Part shown: positions 34,465 to 46,800 of the stretch, piece after piece | How positions within the stretch are numbered: the stretch's first letter is position 1 | How the letters are laid out: each line of letters begins with the position of its first letter | Origin: Eulemur rufifrons | Taxonomy: Eukaryota > Chordata > Mammalia > Primates > Lemuridae | DNA length: 64,000 bases | NCBI RefSeq assembly: GCF_041146395.1 | Contig: NC_090999.1 | Coordinates: forward strand, 72,731,001 to 72,795,000 | Direction: 5' to 3' | Position numbers and translations under genes: made by a program | Notes under the pieces: model-generated | Told to the model about the DNA's origin: nothing | Database searches by the model: none | The model's input: the letters and a program-made list of their open reading frames with translations, nothing else

Positions 34465-35730
34465 TTAGGTTATTAAGTATGAAATGTCTGATAACCCTAA
34501 GTACTAAGTTTGACAGTTAGTATCTCTGACATTTCACTGTGACATTTCTTGTTTTATCCTTATTGGAAGGTACATCCTCATTCTTTCAAATGCACATTTT
34601 GGCTTCTGATTATCTTTCAAATATTTTTTCAGAGCAATTATTGTTAAACCATGGATAACTCAAAAATTCGTGTAATTTTCAAATATGGGTTCCATCATGG
34701 AACCAATGTAGTGCAGACAGCTCAAAATACCATCGAAGTGTCTGGGAAGGATGTGGCTAATGAACACACAGTATGTGGATAGTTTCAGCAGTTTTATTCT
34801 GGAGATTTTAATCTTGAAAATGAGCCATGTGGGCAACCTGAGACCAAGGTGGATAATGATGAGCTAAAAGCTGTAGTGGAAGCAAATCCATCTCAACCTA
34901 CGTGCAAATTAGCAACAAGGTTTGACATTACTATTCCAACAATATTGGACCATTTGAAACGAATCAGCAAGGTAAAGAAGATGGATAGATGGATGCTGCA
35001 TGAATTAAGTGAGCATCAGAAGAGAAATCGTCTCGAAGCTTGCCTTTCTTTCCTGTCATGACATAAAGGTGAACCATTTCTACAGCATATTGTGTGTGAT
35101 TAAAAATAGATTTTTTTTGACAATTGCAAGTGTTCAGAAAATGGTTGGATAAAGATGAAGTGCTGAAACAAAGTCCAAAACTGAATATTCATCGTAAAAA
35201 GCTAATGGTGCCTGTTTGGTGGTCCAGTGCTAGTATTATCCACTACAGCTTCATGAAACCTGGTCAATTGATTACAGTGGCCATCTACTCCAACCAATTG
35301 GATGAAATGATGAGGATGCTTGTGATTAAGTAGCCGAGATTGGTCAATAGAGACAGGCCAATCCTCCTGCAAGACAGCGGTTGACCACATGTCACACAAA
35401 CAACACTGCTCAAACTACAGAAGCTGGACTTGGAAACTCTGTCATCCACCATATTCATCAAACCTTGCACCAACTGACTACCCCTTCTTCCAGGCTTTGC
35501 ACCACAAGGAAAAATATTCAATTTTCAGTAAGCTGTGGAAAATACCTTTCACAATTTCATCACCACTCACTCTCCAGGCTTCTTTGCTGCTGGCATAAAC
35601 AAGCTACCATTATGATGGTAAAGCTGTCAATAGTTTAGGTGCATAATTTAATTAATGGTACTGCTTCTTGTTTAAGATATAATAAACTACACTTTTGATT
35701 TGAAATTGGACATTTCATATTTAATGACTA
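34465..35730 (+). mobile_element. Mariner DNA transposon (Hsmar2-like), nearly complete
   Basis: The left inverted repeat is TTAGGTTATTAAGTATGAAATGTC (34465-34488). The right end, GACATTTCATATTTAATGACTA (35709-35730), is its near-perfect reverse complement. A TA lies outside each end (34463-34464; 35731 onward), matching the TA target of mariners. The 1266-bp length suits a full-length mariner of about 1.3 kb. The interior encodes a mariner transposase relic. The name Hsmar2 is my best guess; Hsmar1 is unlikely because the terminal repeats differ from the Hsmar1/MADE1 ends I know. Confidence 0.85.
34651..35640 (+). pseudogene. Mariner transposase relic (DD34D family), inactive
   Basis: From the ATG at 34651 the frame runs through a helix-turn-helix-type N-terminal part, but TAG stops it at codon 44 (34780). 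The same frame then continues to TGA at 35059 and includes 'VKKMDRWMLHEL', a typical mariner linker. Further stops lie at 35101 and 35107, and a frameshift before 35124 leads into the part with 'WWSSASIIHYSF'. The first catalytic Asp sits just before the stop at 35101, the second is at 35373-35375, and the third position (35461-35463) reads Asn. Another frameshift lies between the last two. Several stops look like CpG decay. It makes no active enzyme. Confidence 0.88.
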
Positions 35731-35758
35731 TATATATATATATATATATACATATATA
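35729..35758. repeat. (TA)n microsatellite at mariner end
   Basis: About 13 TA units begin exactly where the mariner stops, overlapping its last TA. They probably grew from the TA target duplication. Confidence 0.9.
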
Positions 35759-36539
35759 GCACATACATATGTGATTTGTGGGCTCCTTGCCATTTGTATA
35801 ATGGGCATTTGATGCATATTTATTATTTTTATTCTGTGCAATCACAGTTAGATGTGAAGATATCATAGATGTTAAACATCACAAATTCAAGACATGTTGA
35901 GAATGAAGGAAAAATAAAGAGATCAATGAAAACTTATGATAGGGTACCTAATATAAACTCATTAAAGACCAGTATAGGATTGAGGAGAAATCTAGTGGCT
36001 CATGAAAGAATAAGTTTTTATTTGATGATAGTTGAGAGAGTACTGTGAGTTTTCTCTTTTACTTGTGGGGAAGCATCCAAAGCCAAATGAGAAAAGTATT
36101 GACTAAACTGCTTTTAGGGAAAGAGAGAACCTCCAAAATGTGTAACTTGTCCTAACTAGATGCTTGGAGATTGGCAAAATCTCATGGGCTTGCCCCTTAT
36201 TGCTTCGGAGCCATGGCTGGGAGACAGCTCTTCAGAGAACTTGCACTATTACATGTTGTTTGGAGGGCCAGATAAATTTCTAACTCTACAACCTTCATTT
36301 GCCAGAATTACTCAAATTTCAAAAATACTGCAAATATGTTTTTTAAATAAAATTTCTCTCCAACTTTTTATTCTTTTTTCCAGGAGTCTCTTTCCCTTTC
36401 ACTAACCATGCTAAATAAATGTTCGAGTTCTTTGAAAAATTTTTGTTTAAGTTACTAAGAGAGCTATGTCAAAACTTTCCACTCTGATGGTAGATTTTCC
36501 TGTTTCTGATACAAATATCATTTAAAAATTATAGATATT
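35759..36539. other. Gene-free unique DNA
   Basis: No gene or named repeat was seen. The 81-codon frame at 36160-36405 has no domain signature. Confidence 0.4.
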
Positions 36540-37770
36540 GATGCTATGATATTAGATGCAAACACATTGAGATTCGTTATATCTTCTTGGTAAGTGGTGT
36601 CTCTTGTAATAACACAAAAAGTATAAAATACATTTCCTCCATTTTACCTCCTTTTATACTTTGTGCTATGTTTCTTGTGAATTTACAAATTCCACAAGAT
36701 GATAATTTTGTTTTATGTAGTCAATGTTCATTTAGAAGTAGCCACATACCTACTCTCTCCTTCCTATATCTTCATTCTTCCATTTGAGAGCATTTTCCTC
36801 CTGTCTGATGAATTCCAATTCATGTGGATTTGTTGACAAGTACTGGCATAACTTGTTAGTCTTAAATTTTGTTGTATCTTCAGTGTTGGAGGAAAGTACT
36901 AGGATTACAGGCATAAGCCACTGTGCCCAGCCTCTCCTTGGTACTTTTGAATTATTTCCTCCTTTTTACTCCTCATGTGTCGGTCTGAACATTTTATTCA
37001 TTTTTCAAGTCCACTAGTCTTTTTTCCACCATATATCTACTTTGTTTTTAAATGATATATTGATATTATAGTTATTAATTTCTGTTTTCATATTATAATT
37101 TTTTATTTTTTTGTATAAGATTCTCCATATTATTCTGTAATTTCTTGAAACAGTCACATCCACACCTAATAGCTCCTCTGTATCTCTTGTAGATCAATTT
37201 CTATTATTTCTATTTCTATTACTTTTATTATGTCTATCATTGTTTCTGTCACTCCTTTTTCTTCTTGAATTCCTACAGTTTACATGAAAACTTGAAGAGA
37301 TCATTTCAGGGTCTGGATTATATTATCTTCCTGTAGGGAGGGTTTACTTTTGCTCTGGCTGGGCAGGTAGAAGAGAAACAGAGGAGAGGTTCATCTGCTC
37401 TAATGCTGGACTTGTCTGTGGAAACAGTTGTCCAATTCTATTTCATCCTTACTCCCAGAATACAGCACTTAGCGGTTACATGTGAAATTCTCGGCCATCT
37501 ACTAGTATTCCTCCTCTACACAGGGCCATAAATACAAAAGTTTTTATTCTAGATGTAGCCCATTAAGAATGTCAGAAAGTCTGCTCTAATGGAAGCCCTG
37601 GAGCAGCCACTTTCTGCTTGGCTTTGAGCCTTTCAGCTGCTCTTTTGGACTTAGTACATGTCCAGGAGAAGTGTGGCTCAAAATGTTGGCTCATCTTTCT
37701 TCCCTTTCCTTCTGTCATGTATATTGGACCCTCAAGTTCATATCCATTTTAGCTTTCTCATTTTATATGT
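36540..37770 (-). mobile_element. Possible old LINE (L1M/HAL1-like) remnant
   Basis: It is T-rich, with phrases recalling ORF1 and 5' UTR of old L1/HAL1 read backwards (TTTTTCAAGTCCACTAGTC; TTCTTGAAACAGTCACATCC; a GC-richer leader-like part at 37280-37720). Boundaries are not visible. An Alu scrap at 36892 is buried in it. Confidence 0.35.
36892..36932 (-). mobile_element. 41-bp Alu/FLAM scrap (5' end)
   Basis: GAAAGTACTAGGATTACAGG followed by CATAAGCCACTGTGCCCAGCC is the reverse complement of the first 41 bases of Alu. No second arm or A tail is present. Confidence 0.85.
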
Positions 37771-38109
37771 ATGATTTTTGTTTATTTATTTAAATCTGAC
37801 TTTTTTTGTTGATGGAGAATGTTGGTTTAGAGATAGCTAGTCTTCCTTTGCTAGAAGTAGAATTCCTATTTTCTCTTCTGTGATATTCAGTTCATATTAA
37901 ACTAGTCAAATACAAATATTCAAATACATATTAAACTATTTTAATTATGTGTTTATGAATTATTTGCATTAGCCAACCAATGTCATCTTGTGATTGTACA
38001 TTGAATTATCATTGATTCTTTGGTTAATGAATTCTGGAATCAGAAAAAATAAAAGCTAGCTTAAATAATATGAGAATTAAAAGTAGAATCTTTCTATTTT
38101 ATTCACTTA
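37771..38109. other. Gene-free AT-rich DNA
   Basis: Nothing recognisable was seen on either strand. Confidence 0.4.
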
Positions 38110-38265
38110 ATAGATATAATTTTAGTACATTCTCTGCCACTCAATATGTGATATTTTGCAAATTGCTTTACCTCTCCACATCTCAGTTTCTCAGATAAAA
38201 GAAATGAGTTCAACCAGATGATCTTTAAAAGTCCTTCCATACCTAAAATTCTGTGATTTAATAAG
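38110..38265 (+). mobile_element. MIR-family SINE (MIR3-like)
   Basis: It contains ATTTTGCAAATTGCTTTACCTC, CACATCTCAGTTTCTCAGATAAAAGAAATGAG, and the MIR3-type end CCAGATGATCTTTAAAAGTCC followed by AAAATTCTGTGATTTA. Confidence 0.6.
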
Positions 38266-38879
38266 AATAAATTAAACTTGAATCTTTGATGATTAAAGTT
38301 TAATTTGAATCTTGAAATCCATGAGATTTTTATAGTTTCTAAATTTAGAATAAAATAATATTCCTCCCTATCTCCAGTACTAGAAGATGTCCCATATGAC
38401 CTGAACAAGTTTCAATGCAATAATTACTTTTGAATATATAATTGACAAGAAATTTTGAAGAGGACTGGTAATATTAGAAAAACTACCCTATTACAGATCA
38501 GTAAACATTACAAAGCTCTAATAATTACAATGGCAGGATGTCAATATAAGAATATATAAATTAATAAATGGAATAGAATGGAGAACCCGCAGATGCATGT
38601 GTATATGAAAGAGTTAATTAAGACAGTGAGATTTAGTATTGTGTATCAGTGAGGAATTATAGGCTAGATGAAAAATGGTACTGAGCCACTTGATTACTTA
38701 TATAGTAAAAGAAAAGAAACTCCTAACTTCACAATATATACAATTAAGGTTGAGTAAACACCCATATATAAAAATTATATTTTTAATTACATTAGAATTG
38801 CAAAACAAATCTCAAACTGGAAATGGAATTTTCAAGTCACAAAAAAATTATAAGTGCTAGTATAGAAGACAGAGACATT
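38266..38879. other. Gene-free AT-rich DNA
   Basis: No gene or named repeat was seen. Confidence 0.4.
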
Positions 38880-39125
38880 TTAATGATTAAGATTCAAAAC
38901 TCTGTCGTCAGACTTGTATCTGATATCAGACCCACACTATCATGCCCCTTTCTATCTGTATTAACTTAAAATGATTACCTAACCAGTTTAATCAACATCA
39001 TCCTTAAGTGTAAAATATGAATAATATTACTTGTTTTATGAAAAACGTCATGTGAATTAAATAGGAAAATATCAAAATACTTAGTGTATGGCCAGGAAAA
39101 AAGTAGTATTCAATTATTATAGAAA
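38880..39125 (+). mobile_element. MIR SINE
   Basis: It follows MIR from 5' part to 3' end: AAGATTCAAAACTCTGTCGTCAGACTTG, then ATCCTTAAGTGTAAAATATGAATAATATTAC, then GTGAATTAAATAGGAAAAT and GTGTATGGCCAGGAAAAAAGTAGTATTCAA. Confidence 0.6.
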
Positions 39126-42100
39126 TTATGTTTGAAAGAAATTTTTTTTTTTTTTTCTGGTGAGATGCATAGTGTTTGGATAAGAACTGAAGACTTGAAG
39201 AGAAACATTAAGTTTGGAGGACTTGTGCTTTCCTCTAGCATACTCTAAATACCCTTATATGTTAGAGTTACAGAAGAGTCAAGGCATGGTAATCCTCCTT
39301 CAGTTATTCTAGTCTAGTTATATTTTTGAAGAATGAGTGACAGGTGGTACAAAAGATTCACTTGACTAAGGTTGGAGACCATAAAATACAGTGATAACAT
39401 TCCTCATGTTTCATGTTGGGTGACTTATTATAGCTTAATTTTTTAAACGTAGGAAGAGAAAAAGTAGAGTTTTACTGTTATAAATTTAAAGATCTATAAG
39501 GTTGATCTAACAAAATGAGCACTTTTTTATCGTTCTTATTAGGTTATGTAAGAGATTTTGATATCCAAGACCTATTGAGCGAGAACTAAAGCTATTCAAG
39601 GATAATATAATAAGAGAAGGGTGGATTGGAGGAAGATATTCAATGATTTCTGATAACTTATAACTTGTAATAAAGGAGTAAGAGAGTGAAGAAAATATGC
39701 AGTTGGGGCAAAGAATGATATACGAGGGTGTAAGTTTGCAGAATTAAGATGCTTTCATGTAAAGGCAAATCTAAGAATTAACCATGGGAATGGTTTACTG
39801 AAGTACGGTAGACAAGACTGTTCAAGTCAAAGTTCCTAAAAATCTCTGAAGCCCGGCTGTTAAGAAAAGTGCATTTGTTAAACTTGTTAAACATAGGTAT
39901 GTGGGAATTGTTGATGATGACTTAAATTTAGTCTCTGTTGTATTGCCAATATTCTAGAAGTGCCTGACATAAGCTACAGACTTTAAATATATTGCCTATA
40001 TCCACATCAACTGTCCTTACAACCTAGCTTGTTGATCTTAAAAAGATTCTAAAACTGAGATGATAATGACACAGGTAAATAAAGAGGAAAAGAAATAAGT
40101 TCTTGAGCTTCAGTGAACAAGTTTCCTTTTTGGCAAGGAAAGTTACCATTGCCAAGCTAAAGGTATCACCTAGCATCCAACCACTTTTATTCTAACTCAG
40201 TTGGCAAAGTCTCATTTCACCTTTTTCTCTAAGAAGCTGAAAAGGTCAAATAGTGTCAGTTTTTGTCGAAAAAGAATTTAAAGTGCCTAAAACATTTGTT
40301 AATCATGAAAAGTGCTTTCACTTTAGTAAATTTTATAAAAAGGAGCATTATTTTAGCCCTAAAAGGAAAACATTTAACTACATTTTTATTTTAATCACTT
40401 TTCAGTTAAAATTAAAATATGAAAAAGATAATTTGTTTTTGAACTTGGCCTTTCTGATGAAGGAAGCTTTACATGGAAGAATTATTCTTGTTTCTTTTAT
40501 GTTTTCTTGTGTCTCTCAAAGATGAATCCTAATGAATTGCCAAATGTAGGTTTGAGACTAGGATTTATAGACCACAGTTATTCATTCCAGTCAAATGCCA
40601 CAGAAAGAACAGCAACAAATCAAAGTTAATTTGTAATTGAAACCAACTATTACTAAAAGCAATTTAGCTTTAAAGAACCTTGACATGTTCAAAAGATGAA
40701 TTACTTGATTCAGCTTTGTTATTTAAAATTATTTTTAATCATTTAATAGAAGAGAAGTTTAAACTTAGGAAGACCAAACAGGAATGGAATCTATTTTATG
40801 TTCTTTTTAAAACTCTGAGAATAAAATACCTTTTGAAGATGAATTAAAATTTATTTCAGGAAATCGTAAGAGCATTGGGCAAAGTTTTAAGGCAAATGAT
40901 ATTTTGTCAATGTGAATATAATATAAAACTTTATAAATTAAAAAATAAATTTACATGGTTGCCTCGCACTTTAATTCTCTCTCTCTAAACATCTATCAAA
41001 TTACCCTTTACTTTTTTTATGCATTAGATCCATGATATATATGAATGAGAAAGTGAGTAAAGTAATAATTCATAAATTCATAATTTCATAATTATGTAAA
41101 TTCATAATTTTGCTAGTAACTTAATTTTTTACAAATGCGCAGTTTTGCTCATAACTTAATTCATACTCTTTGCTATTCAAGAGCTGTATTTAGTCCAACT
41201 TAATTTAAGCATAAGGCTGGGGAGAATCTTTTTTACTAGTATTCGTCTGGGCAGCAGGTTACTTCTGTTTTTGTAAAATGTGTACTACAGTAATCTAGAT
41301 AAATGTCTCTAAATTCAAGCCTTAGTCAATTATAAATAATAAATTTTCTTGACTTGTCTCATCTGTTCATTTATGGACATTGTGTATAGCCAGTATCTCC
41401 CTCAAGAGAATCTGCTTGAGGCAGAAATGACTATTGCACCTGCCTCTTTAATATTGGCCTCCACTGCTTTTTGCATATTTGGTACTCTGCTTATCCAGGA
41501 GTATAGGGTAGCATTAGTAGCCAATATAAAAGTTTCACATTAATAGTTGATTATAACAGAGATGTTCTAAACCAAAAATTCAATGAAAAGAAGAAAAATA
41601 TCTTAGTTTTTGGAAAATTTGATCATTTTGATTAATGCTCTCTGAATGTGTACTTAGCAAGTTCTGATGAAATTTAGCAATAGAAAGATTTACCTAAGTG
41701 CATGAAAGTGTTTCTGTGTTTTCATATGGAATCATTAAGTTTGGGAATAATAAAAGAAATGAAGTTTTTAAAAATTTTATTGAAAGTATTATTGCAGTTT
41801 TCTTCTACAAGTCCTGAGACAGATTAAAGGTCAACACTTTAATGGAAATTTTATAGACGCGTAGGTAGATATAAAACAATGACAGGAATTGGATGGTTAA
41901 TTAAAGCATCCATGTTGGTGAATAATATTTGGTATGTCAAATTGAATGTCAGAATTAGAGATTAGAAATCTAAATATTCATTACCAAGGGTTGGTATTAT
42001 TATAGTCAAGATAAAAAAGTGAAGAAAAATTACAGCACACAGAGGCAAAAATAGTTAGAGTTAGAAACCAAAAATAGGATCAGATGTCTAAATATTTCCA

Positions 42101-42280
42101 GATTGGGTACACAAAAAGAAAGTAAATCAGCAGAAAAAATCCAAGTGCTGATATTCGTTCCAAAATATGGTGTTTGAATACCCAGTTAAATTGACGGATG
42201 GAACAAGACAGAGAAGATCGTCTCTTTCTCTCTCCCTTTAAAAATAATTATATAGTATTTTAAAAAAATGGGTAAATATT
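39126..42280. other. Gene-free unique DNA, about 3.2 kb
   Basis: No gene was seen. A T16 run lies at 39141-39156. The 90-codon plus frame at 40253-40525 is Lys/Phe-rich because of AT bias and has no domain signature. No repeat could be named, so part of this may simply be unrecognised old repeats. Confidence 0.4.
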
Positions 42281-42435
42281 TAAGTGGTTCTCAATATTTG
42301 CTAAATATCTGAATCACCTGGGTAGTTTTAAAAGTCTTAATGTCCAGTTCATACCACATATCATTGAAATTGGTTTTTAGGGTAGGAGCTAAACAAAGGT
42401 GATTCCCTTGTGTAGTAAATTTTGGGAACTGCTCA
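42281..42435 (+). mobile_element. MER5A DNA transposon remnant (hAT-Charlie type)
   Basis: It begins AAGTGGTTCTCAATATTTGC, contains TGAATCACCTGGGTAGTTTTAAAA, and ends AATTTTGGGAACTGCTC, the worn partner of the terminal repeat. Length is 155 bp against about 190 for the consensus. Confidence 0.8.
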
Positions 42436-42489
42436 TATAGTGTATTTCCAGCAGAAAGTACTTTCAATTTCCTAAATGTAATGATCATA

Positions 42490-42556
42490 TACATGGATAT
42501 ATATGTATATTTATGTATATATGCATATATATATAGAGAGAGAGAGAGAGGGGAAG
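42490..42556. repeat. TA-rich and (GA)n simple tract
   Basis: Alternating TA with some TG is followed by about nine GA/AG units ending GGGGAAGAG. Confidence 0.85.
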
Positions 42557-43841
42557 AGAATTAGAGTGATACAATGAAAAAGTAAGGTTTACTCTTATTG
42601 TATACTTTTATCATGGTAAAACAAGTGAGTATTTGCTTGTATCTAAAGTCTAATGTACTTTGGGAATACATTTCCATGCTAATTAAAGTAAATGGCCTAC
42701 TCATGGTAAATAAGAATTTCATAAATTTTTCCCATACTACAAAAGTGTTCTCAGAAAGAAAGATATTTTTTTCATGCCAAGAAGTTTATTTTTTCATGTG
42801 CACATGTGTGTGTTTCTGCGTTGATGACAATAAGATAAGCCCTTTTTGACTAAATTTTTCTTTTGGTATCTTCTTAGGTTACACTCAATTGATGTTCCAT
42901 GTTTAAACAACTGATCCTCTCTATACATATGTTTGTGGGTTTATTTTCAGATTAGTTAATATAAACTGAGACACAAACATGATGTTGATCCATCCCAGCT
43001 GTCTGAGACCATGGCTATGGTCCCAGTGTTAATGATACTCCTTTTTTTCCTCTCAAATGATTATACCTTCAGATGATAAGTTATGTTGTCCCTCTGTATC
43101 TAAAAAGCTGCTACTTTTGGAAAGACCATTCTAGGTTTTAAAGTTGTAACATAAGGTTTTGTTTTTGTTTTTTAAATAACCAGGGCATTAATCATTACCT
43201 ACTGGGATTGGGGGAGAACCCTCAACTTAGTATCTAGCATGAGCAGGACCCTGGATTCCTGTCAAGCATAACCATTCCCCCATATAATGTATACACGATA
43301 ACTGGGGAAAGTGGACATCATGGATTTCATCTGATCACCTATGCACCTTGTATCTCTGTCATAACTTAGTCAAAGTCTACCTTTCAGGAAAAGTGACAAC
43401 CTGTATTTATAACATATTTGTCAATTTTGAGAATAGATATAATCTTATTTATCTATGAGTCACTCCCTACCGCATTCATGGTACTTTTCTCCTTTCTATC
43501 TTGTGGGAAAAAATAATTTTTTTTCAACAAATGGATAGAGAAAAAAAGAAGGGAAGAAAGAATAAAGACTGACTTCACCACAGAAAAATATTAATATGGT
43601 ATTATTACAGTAAATGTGTGAATATGTAGTTTAGGACCTGTTTACTGAGTGCATTGAAATATGGCCAGAGGAGTAATATAAAGTACTGCTTTGGGAATAA
43701 TACTGTGATAATGATAAAAGGAGACAGTCACACAATAGGGAGATAAATTTTTCCAGTTTTATTTTTTAACACCTCTTTAACCCTGATTCTGTTTATTTTC
43801 TTCTTCTTTGTTCTCATTTTTTTTTGTCTTTTTTGGCTTTT
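42557..43841. other. Gene-free unique DNA
   Basis: No gene or repeat could be named. Confidence 0.4.
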
Positions 43842-43860
43842 TTCTGCCCTGTGCTATTCT
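43842..43860. repeat. Left target-site duplication of the 43.9-48.2 kb L1
   Basis: This 19-bp sequence (TTCTGCCCTGTGCTATTCT) recurs at 48160-48178 with two C/T differences. Confidence 0.88.
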
Positions 43861-46800
43861 CCTTTTTTAGTTGTATAAATTTAAGGTGTATAAGTTTAAT
43901 TTTGTTACATGGATGTATTTGGTACTGGCAAACTCTGGGCTTTTAATGTATTCATGACCTAAATAATGTACCTTGTATCCATTAAGTAATTTCTCATCAC
44001 CCACCTCTTTGCACCCTCCCACCTTTCAGAGTCTCCAGTGGCTATCATTCCACACTCTATGTCAATGTGTACATTTTATTTAACTCCCACTTATAAATGA
44101 GAAAGTGCGGTATTTGATTTTCCTCTTTCTGAGTTGCTTCACTTAATATAATGTTCTCCAGTTCCATACATATTGCTGCAAAAGACATGATTTCATTTTG
44201 TTTTATGGAAATGTATTCCAGTGTGTGTGTGTGTATTTTCTTTATCCAATTATCTGTTGATGGACACTTGGGTTGGAATGGATCTTCTCTCTTCTTGGTT
44301 AGTCTAGTTAGTGATTTATCAGATTTTTTTCATCTTTTTCAAGAACAAACTTTTAGCTTCATTGATACTTTGTATTATTTTTTTGGTCTCTATTTCATTT
44401 AGTTCTGCTCTAATCTTTCTTATTTTTGTTCTTTTCCGAGCTTTGGGTTTGGCTTGTTCTTATTTTTCTAGCTCCTGGATGTGTGTGAATAGGTTGTTAA
44501 TTTGTGATGTTTCCATTTTTTTTATTTAGGAACTTAATGCTATAAACCTGCCCTTAAGTATTGCTTTTACTTTATTCCAGAGGTTTTGATGTGTAGTGTT
44601 TCAACTTTCATTCATTTCAAAATTTTTTTTAATTTTCCTCTTAATTTTATAATTACCCAAAGATAGTTCAGGAGGATGTTTATTCATTTCCATGTATTTA
44701 TATAGTTTCCAAAGTTTCTCTTGATATTGATTTCTAGATTTATTTGTCTATAGTCTGAGAAGATGCTTTATATAATGTTGATTTTTTAAAATTTATTGAA
44801 GCTTGTTTTGTGGCCTAATGTATGGTCTATCATGGAGAATGTTCCATGTGCTAATGAGAAGAATGTATATTCTGCAGTTGTTAAGTAGAATGTTCTCTAA
44901 ATGTCTATTATGTCCATTTGGTCTAAAGTCTAATTTAATTCTGTTGTTTCTTTGTTGATTTTCTGTCTCAATGATCTGTCTAGTGTGGTGAGTGGGGTGT
45001 TGAAGTTTCACACTATTATTGTTTTACTTACTATACATTTCTTTAGGTCTAGTCATATTTGTTTTATGAATCTGTATGCTCTGGTGTGGTTTCCGTATGT
45101 ATTTAGAATTATTATATCCTCATGCTGGATTGACCCATTTATCATTACATACATTATGACTTTCTTTGTCTTGTTTTTTTGTTGTTGTTGTTGTTGTTTT
45201 TTACTGCTTTCTATTTTTGTTTTAAAGTCTGTTTCATCCAATATAAGTATAGTTATTCTTGCTCACTTTTGGTTTCTATTTGCATTGAATATCTTTTTTC
45301 ACCCTTTATCTTCCATCTACATGTGTCTTATAGGTAAACTGAATTTCTTGTAAGCAGCATATAGTTGAATCATTTTTAAAATCCATTTTGTCAATCTATA
45401 TCTTTTAAGTGGAACATTTAATCTATTTGTGTTCAAGGCTAGTATTGATATGTGAGGTTGTGTTTCTGTCATGTTGTTATTATCTAGTTTTGTAATAAAT
45501 TCTTTGTTTCTTTTTTTCCTCTGTCTTTATGGTTTGGTGGAGGTCTGTCATGTTGTCAATTTGATTTCTTTCTTTTCCTCCTTTGTGTAAGTGTTTTATA
45601 AGTCCTGTGTGTTTTATACTTTTGTGTGTTTTTATGGTAGTGAATATTGACCTTTCATTTCTATGTTTAGGACTTCTTTGAGCATTTCTAGTAGGACCGG
45701 CCTAGAGGTGACAAATTCTCTCAGTGTTTGCTTGTCTGGGAAAGACTTTATTTCTCCTTCCTATGATCCTTATTCTTACAAGGTATAACATTCTTTGTTG
45801 ACAGTTTTTTTTTTTCTTTAAGCACTTTGAAAATAGGATATCAATATCTTCTGGCTTGTAAGGTTTCTGCTGAGAAGTCCACTTGTAATATGATGGAGTT
45901 TCCTTTATATAGATGCTTTTCTCTTGCTGATTTTATGATTTATTTTTCCTCACATTGATTTTAAACAGTCTGATGTATTGTGGTGAATCTGTATTTCAAT
46001 GTATTTTTCTGGTGTTTATTGGGCCACCTATTGACGTCTAAATCTCTTACTTGACTGGGGAAGTTCATAAATCATTTCCTTAAATAGGTTCACTAAACTT
46101 TTTATTTTTTTCTTCTCCCTTGGGAATACTGATGATTCATAAGTTTGAATGTTTTATGTAGCTCTCTACTTCTCAAAGACTTTGTTTATTTTTAAAAATT
46201 CTTTCTTCTCTCTTTTTTGTCTGATTGGATTAACTCAAAAGACCTGTCTTCTGAGATTCTCTCTTATACTTGGTCTAGTCTAAGGTTGAAGATTTCACAT
46301 ATATTTGGTAATTCCTTCAATGAGGTTTTTGTTTCCAGGAGTCCTGTTGGATTTTTGTTTTTGTTTTTTCATTTTTTTAAAAGATATCTGTTGTCTCTTT
46401 GGCAGATTTTTCATTCATTCATATCCTGAATTGATTTTCTGCTTTCTTTGCATCAGTTTTCAGATTTCTTTTGCATCTCATTGAGCTTCTTTAAAATCAG
46501 TATTTTGAGTTCTTCATCTGGCATTTCAAAAATTTCTTTCTTGTTAGGATCTATTGCTAGAGAATTACTCTGTTCTTTTGGGAATGTCATAACACCTTGA
46601 TTTTTCACACTTTCCATATTATTATGCTACTTTCTTCACATCTGGAGAAACAGTTATTCTCTCATTTTTGAATTTACTTTTGTTTCAGTGGGACTTTTTT
46701 CCCCTGAGGATGTGACTAAGATTTATGTTGAATAAGACTGTTTGGCTTTGTCTCTCAATGCATTTAGTGGTGAAGGCTTTGTATGATTCCCTTGATTATA

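Noticed and set aside
40253..40525. 90-codon plus frame as a gene
   Set aside because: Lys/Phe-rich from AT bias, no domain and no context.
44952..45353. 133-codon hydrophobic plus frame as a membrane protein
   Set aside because: It is the antisense of L1 ORF2; T-rich antisense L1 gives Phe/Leu-rich artefacts.
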